Source of the DNA: an uncultured Campylobacter sp.
Lineage (GTDB): Bacteria; Campylobacterota; Campylobacteria; Campylobacterales; Campylobacteraceae
Length of the DNA: 10,108 nucleotides
Direction: 5' to 3'
Assembly (NCBI RefSeq): GCF_938017705.1
Contig: NZ_CALIIS010000240.1
Span: 1 to 10,108 of the forward strand
Below, in pieces: positions 1-6,799 of this stretch. The notes below the pieces were generated by a model. The model ran no database searches and had not been told where the DNA came from. It worked only from the letters and a program-made list of their open reading frames with translations. Every line of letters starts with the position of its first letter. Position 1 is the first letter of the stretch. Both the position numbers and the translations under genes were made by a program.

Positions 1-600
1 GCGGAAAGCGGAAATTCGGAGATTAAAAGCGCAAAGCAAGGCAGCGTGGATCAGAAGCAGGATAAAATTTCAAAAAGGGCTTCCAAAGTCGATGCAGATC
101 AGAAGCAGGGTCAAATTTTAAAAAGCGGCGTAAGCTCCAAACGCGGTAAAATTTTAAAGAATACTTCGCAGAATGACGCCGTACAGGATAACGCCTCGCA
201 GCAGAAAGATGCCGCAGCTAAAAATCTCTCGCAAAGCGGTGCAAAGAGCGAGAATTTAGAGGCTAAAAGGACAAAGCAAGGCGACACGGCAAGCAAAACC
301 GCCAAAATAAAAACCGCAACTAAAAATAAAACCGCAACTAAAACCGCGTCGAAAAATATAACCGCAACTAAAGCCGCGTCAAAAAACGACATAGAAAGTA
401 AAAATTCTAACACTAAAGCCGCGCCGAAAAACGGCGCAGAAAGCAAAAACTCCAAGAGCAAAAACGTAAAACAAAGTCGCGCTAAAACTAAAAAATCCGA
501 GATCGAAGAGACCAAAGAGCTTAAAGAGGCCAAAGAAGCGAGCGGCGTCCAAGACGCGGAGCAAAACTCAAGCAAAAAACGAAAGGTGAAAAAAGATTAA
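1..600 (+). CDS. 3' part of a lysine-rich, repetitive low-complexity protein
   Basis: The reading frame is open from the first base and ends in TAA at 598-600, so only the last 199 residues of a longer gene are seen. A GTG at 46 could start a shorter version, but no good ribosome binding site precedes it and the composition is the same on both sides. The visible part is almost entirely Lys, Ala, Ser, Thr, Asn and Gln with few hydrophobic residues, so it should be disordered and strongly basic, ending in a KKRKVKKD cluster. Such tails often bind nucleic acid or polyanions; that is inference, not a recognised domain. The stop overlaps the next ATG by one base (TAATG), so it is coupled to the M16 peptidase. 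Known epsilonproteobacterial gene order puts pyrD here, so this could be an unusual PyrD tail or a separate gene. I do not recognise it. Confidence 0.75.
   Translation, partial: AESGNSEIKSAKQGSVDQKQDKISKRASKVDADQKQGQILKSGVSSKRGKILKNTSQNDAVQDNASQQKDAAAKNLSQSGAKSENLEAKRTKQGDTASKTAKIKTATKNKTATKTASKNITATKAASKNDIESKNSNTKAAPKNGAESKNSKSKNVKQSRAKTKKSEIEETKELKEAKEASGVQDAEQNSSKKRKVKKD
331..453 (+). repeat. Degenerate in-frame repeats in the lysine-rich tail
   Basis: Units starting near 331, 361 and 412 share the core ACTAAA(A/G)CCGCG(T/C)C(G/A)AAAAA, with variable spacers of about 30 to 50 bases. All are multiples of three, so the frame is kept and the protein repeats TK(T/A)A(S/P)KN followed by ESKNS. 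An earlier pair of DQKQ...ILK-type units lies near positions 46-160. Length variation between strains by slippage or recombination is likely, which is inference. Confidence 0.6.
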
Positions 601-1853
601 TGTTTCCTAAATTTAAGAAAATAACGCTGCAAAACGGGCTTCAAATTTATCACATCCCGATGAATAAAGGCAGCGGCGTCATCAGCGTGGACGTGTTTTA
701 CAACGTCGGCTCGCGCGACGAGACGATGGGCAAAAGCGGCATCGCGCACATGCTGGAGCATCTAAATTTTAAATCCACGAAAAATCGCAAGGCGGGCGAG
801 TTCGACGCGATCGTAAAGGGCTTTGGCGGCGTGAATAACGCAAGCACAGGCTTTGATTACACGCACTACTTCATAAAGTGCGCGAGCTCAAATTTAGAGG
901 TCTGCTTGGATCTTTACGCCGACATAATGCAAAACTTGAGCCTCAAAGACAAAGAATTTCAGCCCGAGCGCAAGGTCGTGCTCGAGGAGCGGCTATGGCG
1001 CACCGATAACGATCCGTTCGGATACCTATTTTTCAGGCTCTACAACGCCGCGTTTTTGTACCACCCGTATCACTGGACGCCGATCGGCTTTCGCAAGGAT
1101 ATCGAAAACTGGAGCATCAAAGATATCAAGGAATTTCACGCTAAATTTTATCAGCCGCAAAACGCCGTGCTGCTGATCACCGGCGACATCGGCGAAAAGG
1201 CGGCGTTTGATGCGGCTAAAAAATATTTCGCGCCCGTAAAAAATAAAAGCGAAATTCCGCGCCCTCACTGCACAGAGCCTGCGCAAGACGGCGAGAAGCT
1301 TAGCGTTATTTATAAAAACAGCGAGGCGCAGATCGTTGCAGTCGCCTTTAAAATTCCGCCGTTTAACCACCCAGACGCCGCGGCGATCAAAGCGATGGAT
1401 ATATATCTTAGCGGCGGCAAGAGCTCGCTTTTACAGCGCGTGCTGATCGATGAGAAAAAGCTCGCCAATCAGATCAATATCTACGATATGAGCGCTAAGG
1501 ATGAGAATTTATTTATAGTCTTTGCCGTTTGCAACCAGGGCGTAAGCGGCGAGGCGTTGAGGAGTGAAATTTTAACGCTGATCGAAAAAGCCAAAAAAGC
1601 TAAAATAAGCGACGACGATATGCTAAAGATCAAAAACACCCTAAGCAGCGATCTTATCTACTCCCTCGACAGCGCTAGCAAGGTAGCGCAGATGTACGGC
1701 AACTACATCGTCCGCGGCGATCTGGACGCGCTATTTAGGCTGGAGCGCGAGATCAAAAGCCTGGATAAAAGCGCGGTTAAAAAAGCGATGAAAACCTATC
1801 TAAGCCTTAAAAATTCCACGAGCATTATCTTACGAAAGGAAAACGATGAATAA
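600..1853 (+). CDS. M16 family zinc metallopeptidase (PqqL/processing-peptidase type)
   Basis: A 417-residue single-unit M16 (inverzincin) peptidase. The inverted zinc motif HxxEH is H50-M-L-E53-H54 within GIAHMLEHLNFKST. The distal zinc ligand is one of the pair E129/E130 (VVLEERLWRTDNDP), at the family's usual distance of about 76 residues. N-terminal M16 domain is about residues 8-150; the inactive-type C-terminal M16_C domain is about 165-345. No signal peptide is visible: it starts MFPKFKKITL, so it is cytoplasmic or exported by a route not obvious here. The length fits the half-size enzymes that work as dimers or with a partner; no second M16 gene is in the window. The family cuts peptides or processes precursors, and the substrate here is unknown. 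The ATG overlaps the upstream stop by one base, and the 3' end overlaps dapA by eight bases. Homologues precede dapA in Campylobacter and Helicobacter. Confidence 0.93.
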   Translation: MFPKFKKITLQNGLQIYHIPMNKGSGVISVDVFYNVGSRDETMGKSGIAHMLEHLNFKSTKNRKAGEFDAIVKGFGGVNNASTGFDYTHYFIKCASSNLEVCLDLYADIMQNLSLKDKEFQPERKVVLEERLWRTDNDPFGYLFFRLYNAAFLYHPYHWTPIGFRKDIENWSIKDIKEFHAKFYQPQNAVLLITGDIGEKAAFDAAKKYFAPVKNKSEIPRPHCTEPAQDGEKLSVIYKNSEAQIVAVAFKIPPFNHPDAAAIKAMDIYLSGGKSSLLQRVLIDEKKLANQINIYDMSAKDENLFIVFAVCNQGVSGEALRSEILTLIEKAKKAKISDDDMLKIKNTLSSDLIYSLDSASKVAQMYGNYIVRGDLDALFRLEREIKSLDKSAVKKAMKTYLSLKNSTSIILRKENDE

Positions 1854-2742
1854 AAATGTCATAATCGGCTCTATGACGGCGCTGATCACGCCTTTTAAAG
1901 AGGGCAAACTAGACGAGCAGACTTACGCCAAGCTCATCAAAAGACAGATCGCAAACGGCATAAGCGCGGTAGTACCCGTAGGCACCACGGGCGAGAGCGC
2001 GACGCTGACGCACGACGAGCACCGCGTCTGTATCGAGATCGCCGTAGACGCGTGCAAGGGCACGGACGTCAAAGTGCTAGCGGGCGCGGGCAGTAACGCA
2101 ACTCACGAAGCGATCGGACTCGCGCAGTTTGCGCAGGCTCACGGCGCGGATGGAATTTTATCCGTAGCGCCCTACTACAACAAACCCACCCAAAAGGGGC
2201 TCTATCTGCACTACAAGGCGATCGCGAGCTCGGTAGATCTGCCCGTGCTGCTATATAACGTCCCGGGACGCACCGGCTGCGACATCGCCGCAGATACGAT
2301 CATCAAGCTTTTTAACGACTGCGAAAATATCTACGGCGTCAAAGAAGCCAGCGGCAGCATCGATAAATGCGTCGATCTGCTCGCGCACGAGCCGCGCCTT
2401 AGCGTGCTTAGCGGCGAGGATGCGATCAACTATCCGATCCTAAGCAACGGCGGCAAGGGCGTGATCTCCGTTACGGCAAATTTACTGCCCGATTACACGG
2501 CGAGGCTAACGAAATTTGCGCTGCAAAATGAGTTTTTAAAGGCCAAACAGATCAATGACGATCTCTACGCGATCAATAAAATTTTATTCTGCGAAAGCAA
2601 TCCGATCCCGATCAAAGCGGCGATGTATATCGCGGGCCTGACGCCGAGCTTGGAATACCGCTTGCCGCTTTGCGAGCCGAGCGCGGAAAATCTCAAAAAA
2701 ATAGAAAACGTAATGAAACAATACACTATCAAAGGATTTTAA
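1846..2742 (+). CDS. dapA: 4-hydroxy-tetrahydrodipicolinate synthase
   Basis: DapA condenses pyruvate with aspartate semialdehyde, the first committed step to diaminopimelate (peptidoglycan) and lysine, in the cytoplasm. The 298-residue protein is full length. The Schiff-base lysine is K166 in YGVKEASG. T47/T48 in GTTGES, Y110, Y137 and R142 in NVPGRTG complete the active site. Residues known to bind feedback lysine in the C. jejuni enzyme (S51, H56, H59, N84, E88, Y110) are all in place, so allosteric inhibition by lysine is expected. The ATG lies inside the end of the peptidase gene (eight-base overlap) with AAAGGA a few bases upstream. The stop at 2740-2742 is directly followed by the TTG start of the next gene. 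Confidence 0.98.
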   Translation: MNKNVIIGSMTALITPFKEGKLDEQTYAKLIKRQIANGISAVVPVGTTGESATLTHDEHRVCIEIAVDACKGTDVKVLAGAGSNATHEAIGLAQFAQAHGADGILSVAPYYNKPTQKGLYLHYKAIASSVDLPVLLYNVPGRTGCDIAADTIIKLFNDCENIYGVKEASGSIDKCVDLLAHEPRLSVLSGEDAINYPILSNGGKGVISVTANLLPDYTARLTKFALQNEFLKAKQINDDLYAINKILFCESNPIPIKAAMYIAGLTPSLEYRLPLCEPSAENLKKIENVMKQYTIKGF

Positions 2743-3522
2743 TTGACGAACGAATTTAAAGGAAAAACGCTAGTTATCAGCGGCGGCACGAGAGGCATAG
2801 GCAGGGCGATAGTTTTGGAATTCGCAGCTGCAGGGGCAAATATCGCTTTTACGTATAATTCCAATGAGGAGCTAGCGACTTCGCAAGCAGCCGATCTTGA
2901 GAAGGCTTACGGCATCAAGGCGCGCGCTTATGCGCTCAATATCTTGGAGCCCGAGACCTACAAAGAGCTCTTTGCCAAGATCGACGAGGATTTTGCGCGA
3001 GTGGATTTTTTTATCTCAAACGCCATAATCTCGGGTCGTGCAGTCGCGGGCGGATACACTAAATTTATGAGGCTAAAGCCGCGCGGTATCAACAATATCT
3101 TTACCGCGACCGTAAACGCCTTCGTCGTGGGCGCGCAAGAAGCCGCAAAACGCATGGAGGCAATAGGCGGCGGCTCGATCATCTCGCTTAGCTCCACGGG
3201 AAATTTAGTCTATATCGAAAATTATGCGGGTCACGGCACGGCAAAAGCCGCGGTTGAAGCGATGGCACGCTACGCCGCGACCGAGCTTGGAGAGAAAAAC
3301 ATCCGCGTAAACGTAGTAAGCGGCGGACCGATCGAGACGGACGCGCTGCGGGCCTTTACGAACTACGAAGAGGTGCGCGACAAAACCGCCGAGCTTAGCC
3401 CGCTAGGACGCATGGGGCAGCCACAGGATTTGGCGGGAGCATGTTTATTTCTATGCTCGAGCAAGGCTAGCTGGGTGACGGGGCACACCTTCATCGTCGA
3501 CGGCGGAACGACCTTTAAATAA
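2743..3522 (+). CDS. fabL: FabL-like short-chain dehydrogenase (enoyl-ACP reductase III type)
   Basis: A 259-residue Rossmann-fold SDR. The cofactor loop is GGTRGIG (residues 14-20), followed by SNA (92-94) and a serine in SLSSTG (148-153). The catalytic pair is Y161 and K168, spaced Y-x6-K as in enoyl-ACP reductases, not the classical Y-x3-K. The stretch ENYAGHGTAKAAVEAM and the later VSGGPIETDAL and VDGG resemble Bacillus FabL, which reduces enoyl-ACP with NADPH in fatty acid elongation. Homologues in Campylobacter and Helicobacter are often annotated only as oxidoreductase or hydroxysteroid dehydrogenase, so the substrate is not proven. The TTG start at 2743 is supported by AAAGGA at 2731-2736 and by abutting the dapA stop with no gap. 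The stop overlaps the pgsA ATG by one base. Co-transcription with pgsA fits a lipid-synthesis role. Confidence 0.8.
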   Translation: MTNEFKGKTLVISGGTRGIGRAIVLEFAAAGANIAFTYNSNEELATSQAADLEKAYGIKARAYALNILEPETYKELFAKIDEDFARVDFFISNAIISGRAVAGGYTKFMRLKPRGINNIFTATVNAFVVGAQEAAKRMEAIGGGSIISLSSTGNLVYIENYAGHGTAKAAVEAMARYAATELGEKNIRVNVVSGGPIETDALRAFTNYEEVRDKTAELSPLGRMGQPQDLAGACLFLCSSKASWVTGHTFIVDGGTTFK

Positions 3523-4076
3523 TGCTAAATTTACCCAATATTTTAGCGAGCTTTCGCGTTGCGCTCGCGCCGCTATTTTTTTGGCTGATCCTACTAGCAG
3601 GCCGTGCAAACGGCGGCATGGTGGGTTCGATGCACGTCAGCTGGATCGATTATTTCGCCGCGCTCGTCTTCGTCATCGCATCCGTCACGGATTTTTTCGA
3701 CGGATACATCGCGCGCTCTTGGAACCAAAAAACGAGACTTGGCGCCATCATCGATCCACTCGCCGATAAGATGCTAACTCTTGCGGGCTTTTTGGGGCTT
3801 ATGTTTATCGGGCGCGCCAGTCCGTGGGCGATCTATCTGATCCTAATCCGCGAGTTTTTCATCACGGGTCTTCGCGTGGCGATGGCGGGCGACGGCGTAG
3901 AGGTCGCCGCGTCGATGGCGGGCAAGGTGAAAACGGTCTTTCAGATGATCGCTATCGGCTGGCTAACGATGCAGTGGCCCTATGCAAACGCCCTACTCTG
4001 GATCGCGGTCGCACTGACGCTATATTCGGGCTTTGAATACGTCGCGGCGTATGCTAAGGCTACGAAAAAGAGTTAA
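3522..4076 (+). CDS. pgsA: CDP-diacylglycerol-glycerol-3-phosphate 3-phosphatidyltransferase
   Basis: PgsA transfers a phosphatidyl group from CDP-diacylglycerol to glycerol-3-phosphate, the committed step to phosphatidylglycerol and cardiolipin in the inner membrane. The 184-residue protein has the complete CDP-alcohol phosphotransferase motif: D57, D60, G61, A64, R65, G74, D78 and D82, beginning DFFDGYIAR. It has several hydrophobic membrane segments (about 8-26, 43-57, 84-102, 138-152, 155-176). It starts MLNLPNILASFRVA, which is typical of the family. The ATG overlaps the preceding stop by one base (TAATG), so it is translationally coupled and is the last gene of this operon. C. jejuni has pgsA directly before an M50 peptidase gene; here 682 bases separate them. 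Confidence 0.96.
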   Translation: MLNLPNILASFRVALAPLFFWLILLAGRANGGMVGSMHVSWIDYFAALVFVIASVTDFFDGYIARSWNQKTRLGAIIDPLADKMLTLAGFLGLMFIGRASPWAIYLILIREFFITGLRVAMAGDGVEVAASMAGKVKTVFQMIAIGWLTMQWPYANALLWIAVALTLYSGFEYVAAYAKATKKS

Positions 4077-4238
4077 ATTTTAGGCTGGATATGGCTTTCG
4101 TGTTTGAAAAGAAAATCGGCATCGTAGAGCGCAAAGCTCGCGCTTAAAGCGGGTTTTGGCGATAAAATTTCAGCGTGAAATTTCACACATACCGGCAAGC
4201 GTAAAATTTTAAAATTTCGCGCTATAAATTGTGAGATA

Positions 4239-4296
4239 AAATTTTATAGATGCTTAATCTGTACGCGCACAGCAGTGCGCTAAGCCTATAAAATTT
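4239..4296. repeat. Nested 58-base inverted repeat (large hairpin)
   Basis: Three perfect arm pairs nest concentrically. AAATTTTATAG (4239-4249) pairs with CTATAAAATTT (4286-4296), 11 bp. GCTTA (4252-4256) pairs with TAAGC (4281-4285), 5 bp. GCGCAC (4265-4270) pairs with GTGCGC (4275-4280), 6 bp, around an AGCA tetraloop. Only the left side has unpaired bases (2 and 8), so 22 base pairs form within 58 bases. The outer arms are AT-rich on both strands, so it could act as a bidirectional terminator for pgsA, but there is no clean run of T. It could also be a structured RNA or a remnant of a small mobile repeat. Confidence 0.6.
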
Positions 4297-4380
4297 AAAA
4301 GATAAAATTCCGCTGCGTAAAATTTCACGGCGCAGAATTCCGTCTAACCGCCGTGCAAAATTTCAGGGCGGCGCGGCAGT

Positions 4381-4460
4381 ATTTCAAAACATGGCGGAAT
4401 TTCAAAGTAAAACGGAATTTCAAAATATAACAGCTTTACAAAGCATAGCGATATTTCAAA
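4381..4460. repeat. 18-base phased short repeat
   Basis: ATTTCAAA occurs at 4381, 4399, 4417 and 4453, exactly 18 bases apart, with a diverged copy (TTTACAAA) at the missing place, 4435. The unit is about GCGGAATTTCAAAATATA. Because 18 is a multiple of three, the frame stays open and reads as hexapeptides of the pattern [AT]-x-[FL]-Q-[SN]-x. An ATG at 4391 would give 57 residues ending at 4564, but no ribosome binding site precedes it. I call it a tandem repeat of unknown role and do not claim a gene. Confidence 0.55.
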
Positions 4461-4697
4461 ACGTGAGGCATCCTAAAGCATTACGACATTTCATAGCACA
4501 AGCCGCACGCGGCGAAATTTTACAATCCGCTCCGCAAAATCTCGCGGTAAAATTTCACTTTTAAAATTTTAAATTCCGCGCGCTGTCCATCCGCCGCGCG
4601 CCTTTAATTTAGCTAAATTTATATCCCGAAACGACGACGGGCTAAGTTTAAAAGCTAACCAAGTTTAAAAAAACGAGCTAAGGCTTTAAACGACGAT

Positions 4698-4743
4698 CTA
4701 AGCTTAAAATTTACAAAATCATAGTAAGCTTAGCCCATTTTTT
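4698..4743 (+). terminator. Terminator-like hairpin just upstream of rseP
   Basis: CTAAGCTTA (4698-4706) and TAAGCTTAG (4725-4733) form a perfect 9-bp stem with an 18-base loop. The stem is followed by CCCA and six T (4738-4743). The stem is AT-rich and the T run is four bases off it, so it is a weak terminator. It ends 15 bases before the rseP start, which suggests either the end of transcription from pgsA or an attenuator in the rseP leader. Confidence 0.45.
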
Positions 4744-4758
4744 ACAAAGGTCTGAAAT

Positions 4759-5874
4759 TTGAAAAGCATAATTTTAACGCTAGCGATCCTGGCGGTCGGA
4801 TTTTATTTTTACTCGATAAATTTTATGGTCACGGTGCTGGCGATCAGCTTCCTCATCTTTTTCCACGAGCTGGGGCATTTTTTGGCGGCGCGGGCGCTGG
4901 GCGTGGGGGTGAACGTCTTTAGCGTGGGCTTCGGCGAGAAGGTCTTTACCAAGCAAATCGGCGCTACTCAGTACGCTATCAGCGCGATCCCTCTGGGGGG
5001 CTACGTGAGTCTTAAGGGACAGGAGGATTTGGATCCCGCCGCAGTAAGCGCAGACCCCGACAGCTACAACTCCAAAGGCCCGATCGCGCGCATAATCATA
5101 CTTTTTGCGGGGCCGTTTTTCAACCTGCTGCTTGCGTTTTTGATCTACATCGCGCTGGGCTACATCGGCGTCGAAAAGCTAGCGCCGAAGGTCGGCAAAA
5201 TTTCGCCAGGCTCCGCCGCAGCAAGCGCAGGGCTAATGCTAAACGATGAAATTTTATTGATCGACGGCAAGCAGATCCGCGAGTGGGACGACATCTCAAA
5301 GCAGGTAACCGCCGCGCCTCTAAGCTTAGAAATCATGCGCGGCAGCGAGCGGCTGAGCCTGCAGCTCACGCCGAAGCTCGGCGAGAAAAAAACCATCTGG
5401 CGCGAGAGCATTAGAGTGCCGCTCATCGGCATTTCGCCCGATTACAACGCGACCGTGACGCTATATCACAAGGGCGCGAGCTCGCTTAGCTTCGCGTGGG
5501 ATCAGACGGTGGAGGCATCAAAGCTCATCTTGGTGGGTCTTGAGAAGCTCGCCAGCGGCGTCGTTTCGCCTAAGGAGATGGGCGGCATCGTCGCCATTAC
5601 CGATATCACCTCAAAGGCGGTCGATTACGGTGCTGCGGTCCTGCTCGCGCTCGTGGCGCTAATATCGGTAAATTTAGGGCTCATCAACCTCTTTCCGATC
5701 CCCGCGCTAGACGGCGGACACATCGCGTTTAATCTATTTGAGCTCATCTTCCGCCGCCCCGTGCCAAAGCGGGTATTCGTGGGCGCCAGCTACGTAGGGA
5801 TGGGCATTTTAGCGCTTTTGATGATATTTACGGTGCTGAATGATTTCGCTAGAATTTTGGGATTTTATAAATGA
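4759..5874 (+). CDS. rseP: Site-2 protease family intramembrane zinc metalloprotease (RseP/M50)
   Basis: A 371-residue M50 peptidase that cleaves membrane-embedded substrates, typically anti-sigma factors or signal-peptide remnants. The zinc site is H36-E37-x-x-H40 (FFHELGHFLAAR) in the first membrane segment. The third ligand is D318 in NLFPIPALDGGH (N310 to H321), near the C-terminal membrane segments. GPFFN (118-122) is the conserved loop of the second membrane segment. One PDZ domain (about 138-200, with the SPGSAAASAGL ligand loop) lies between, whereas E. coli RseP has two. Membrane segments are about 3-42, 108-135, 290-312 and 343-362. The TTG start is supported by AAAGG at 4746-4750, eight bases upstream. 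The stop overlaps yggS in an ATGA. No anti-sigma substrate gene is in the window, so its target is unknown. Confidence 0.96.
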   Translation: MKSIILTLAILAVGFYFYSINFMVTVLAISFLIFFHELGHFLAARALGVGVNVFSVGFGEKVFTKQIGATQYAISAIPLGGYVSLKGQEDLDPAAVSADPDSYNSKGPIARIIILFAGPFFNLLLAFLIYIALGYIGVEKLAPKVGKISPGSAAASAGLMLNDEILLIDGKQIREWDDISKQVTAAPLSLEIMRGSERLSLQLTPKLGEKKTIWRESIRVPLIGISPDYNATVTLYHKGASSLSFAWDQTVEASKLILVGLEKLASGVVSPKEMGGIVAITDITSKAVDYGAAVLLALVALISVNLGLINLFPIPALDGGHIAFNLFELIFRRPVPKRVFVGASYVGMGILALLMIFTVLNDFARILGFYK

Positions 5875-6509
5875 GGCTGGATGAAATTTTAAAGCGCATT
5901 GAGGCTGCGAAAGCAGGCGCGGGCGAAGTGCAGCTCGTCGCGGTAAGCAAAAACGTAGGCACGGATGAGGTGCGCGAGCTGTATTCGCAAGGACAGATCG
6001 CATTCGGCGAAAACAGAGTGCAGGAGCTAAAGCGCAAAAGCGAGGCATTGCGCGAACTGCCGCTAAAGTGGCACTTCATCGGCACGCTGCAAAGCAACAA
6101 AATCAATCATCTCATCGCTCTGCGCCCAACGCTGTGGCAGAGCTGCAACAGTTGCGAGCTCGCGCTTGCCGTAAATAAGCGGCTAACGTATCCGTTAGAT
6201 ACACTGCTGGAGATCAACGCCGCAGGCGAGAGCTCCAAAACGGGGCTCGATAAAAACCGCGCGGTGGAGGAGTTTTTGCGCATCAAGCAGGAGTGCAAAA
6301 ATCTAAATTTAATCGGCGTGATGAGTATCGGCGCACATGTGAGCGAGCCCGCGCAGATCGCGCGAAGCTTCGAGGTGAGCCGCGAGATCTTCGATGCGCT
6401 CGTGCCGCACGGCGCGCGGATCTGCTCGATGGGGATGAGCGATGATTTTGAGCTCGCGATCAAATGCGGCTCGAACATGATCCGCCTGGGTAGAATTTTA
6501 TACGCCTAA
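5871..6509 (+). CDS. yggS: YggS/PROSC family pyridoxal phosphate homeostasis protein
   Basis: PLPBP proteins bind pyridoxal 5'-phosphate and buffer its free level and amino-acid metabolism; they have no clear enzyme activity. The 212-residue TIM-barrel-like protein carries the PLP lysine K27 in VAVSKNV, then FGENRVQE (45-52), KWHFIGTLQSNK (66-77), the barrel strand LLEINAAGE (112-120) and LIGVMSIGA (147-155). The phosphate-binding end reads SMGMSDDFELAI (187-198) and GSNMIRLG (200-207), matching the family. It ends soon after that motif and is slightly shorter than the usual 220-235 residues. The ATG at 5871 overlaps the rseP stop (ATGA), so it is the second gene of an rseP-yggS operon. DapA and other PLP-independent lysine steps nearby do not need it; the pairing with rseP is probably historical. 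Confidence 0.95.
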   Translation: MRLDEILKRIEAAKAGAGEVQLVAVSKNVGTDEVRELYSQGQIAFGENRVQELKRKSEALRELPLKWHFIGTLQSNKINHLIALRPTLWQSCNSCELALAVNKRLTYPLDTLLEINAAGESSKTGLDKNRAVEEFLRIKQECKNLNLIGVMSIGAHVSEPAQIARSFEVSREIFDALVPHGARICSMGMSDDFELAIKCGSNMIRLGRILYA

Positions 6510-6799
6510 ATCCCGAGGGACGGGCCTTAGCGCGCAAGCAAATTTTATGCCGTTTTTATTAGGCGGCGCGCTTGATTTGCCGTACGAGCTAAATTCGGCG
6601 CGTAACTTGAAATTTAGCGCAATGCTTGATTTTACGCGCCGTTTAAAATTTAGCGCGTTATTGAAATTTTACGCAGCGCAACAACACGGCATCAAATTTT
6701 AAACCTCAATAAAAATTTATTCGCAACGACGCAAATTTTAAAGACGTGAGAATATAAAATTCTAAGCGCAATCCATATAAAGACAGAATCTTAAAAGGC
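6510..6799. other. Gene-free stretch between yggS and the ABC remnant
   Basis: This 290-base stretch again has about ten RAATTY hexamers. It contains a short CCCG/CGGG hairpin after yggS (6512-6524), a 7-bp inverted repeat AGCGCGC/GCGCGCT (6529-6535 and 6566-6572), and a direct repeat (6610-6674). A 51-residue frame from ATG 6547 to TAA 6702 has no ribosome binding site and is not called. The last 30 to 40 bases may still be decayed ABC ATPase sequence but are too diverged to assign. Confidence 0.55.
6610..6674. repeat. Imperfect direct repeat, about 36-base period
   Basis: AAATTTAGCGC occurs at 6610-6620 and 6646-6656, and ATTTTACGC at 6629-6637 and 6666-6674, with diverged bases between. 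Two copies of a 28-29-base unit are therefore spaced 36 to 37 bases apart. Both ends are the common AAATTT words of this genome, so chance similarity of word-rich DNA is possible. Confidence 0.4.

Larger units (their letters stand above)
4077..4758. other. 682-base gene-free stretch dense in AAATTT-type hexamers
   Basis: No convincing gene is seen on either strand. By eye about 20 hexamers of the form RAATTY (mostly AAATTT) occur, roughly one every 34 bases. It also holds a nested inverted repeat (4239-4296), an 18-base phased repeat (4381-4460), a GC-rich hairpin (GCGCGC arms at 4578-4583 and 4596-4601, flanked by AAATT/AATTT at 4571-4575 and 4606-4610), short degenerate CTAAG-TTTAAA copies between 4641 and 4709, and a terminator-like hairpin just before rseP. 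No clear promoter stands out, although rseP would need one somewhere here if the pgsA transcript ends. Confidence 0.7.

Noticed and set aside
111..575. A 154-codon open frame on the - strand opposite the lysine-rich tail
   Set aside because: It is the mirror of AAA/AAG and GCN codons, rich in Phe, Leu and Ala with no motif; the + frame continues without a break and overlaps the next gene in operon style.
3581..4036. Two short + strand frames inside pgsA
   Set aside because: They are Arg-rich shadow frames; pgsA carries the full catalytic motif in its own frame.
4128..4144. AGCGC/GCGCT hairpin 50 bases after pgsA
   Set aside because: Only five base pairs and no T run; too weak to call a terminator.
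4091..4147. An 18-residue frame just after pgsA
   Set aside because: Very short, without a ribosome binding site or recognisable sequence.
4381..4460. Possible CRISPR-like array
   Set aside because: The 18-base period with an 8-base core leaves no spacer-length unique sequence, and no cas gene is present.
6512..6524. CCCG/CGGG hairpin right after yggS
   Set aside because: Four base pairs and no T run.
6547..6702. A 51-residue frame with an internal LKFSA-type repeat after yggS
   Set aside because: It has no ribosome binding site, and the repeat follows from the direct repeat of AAATTT words.
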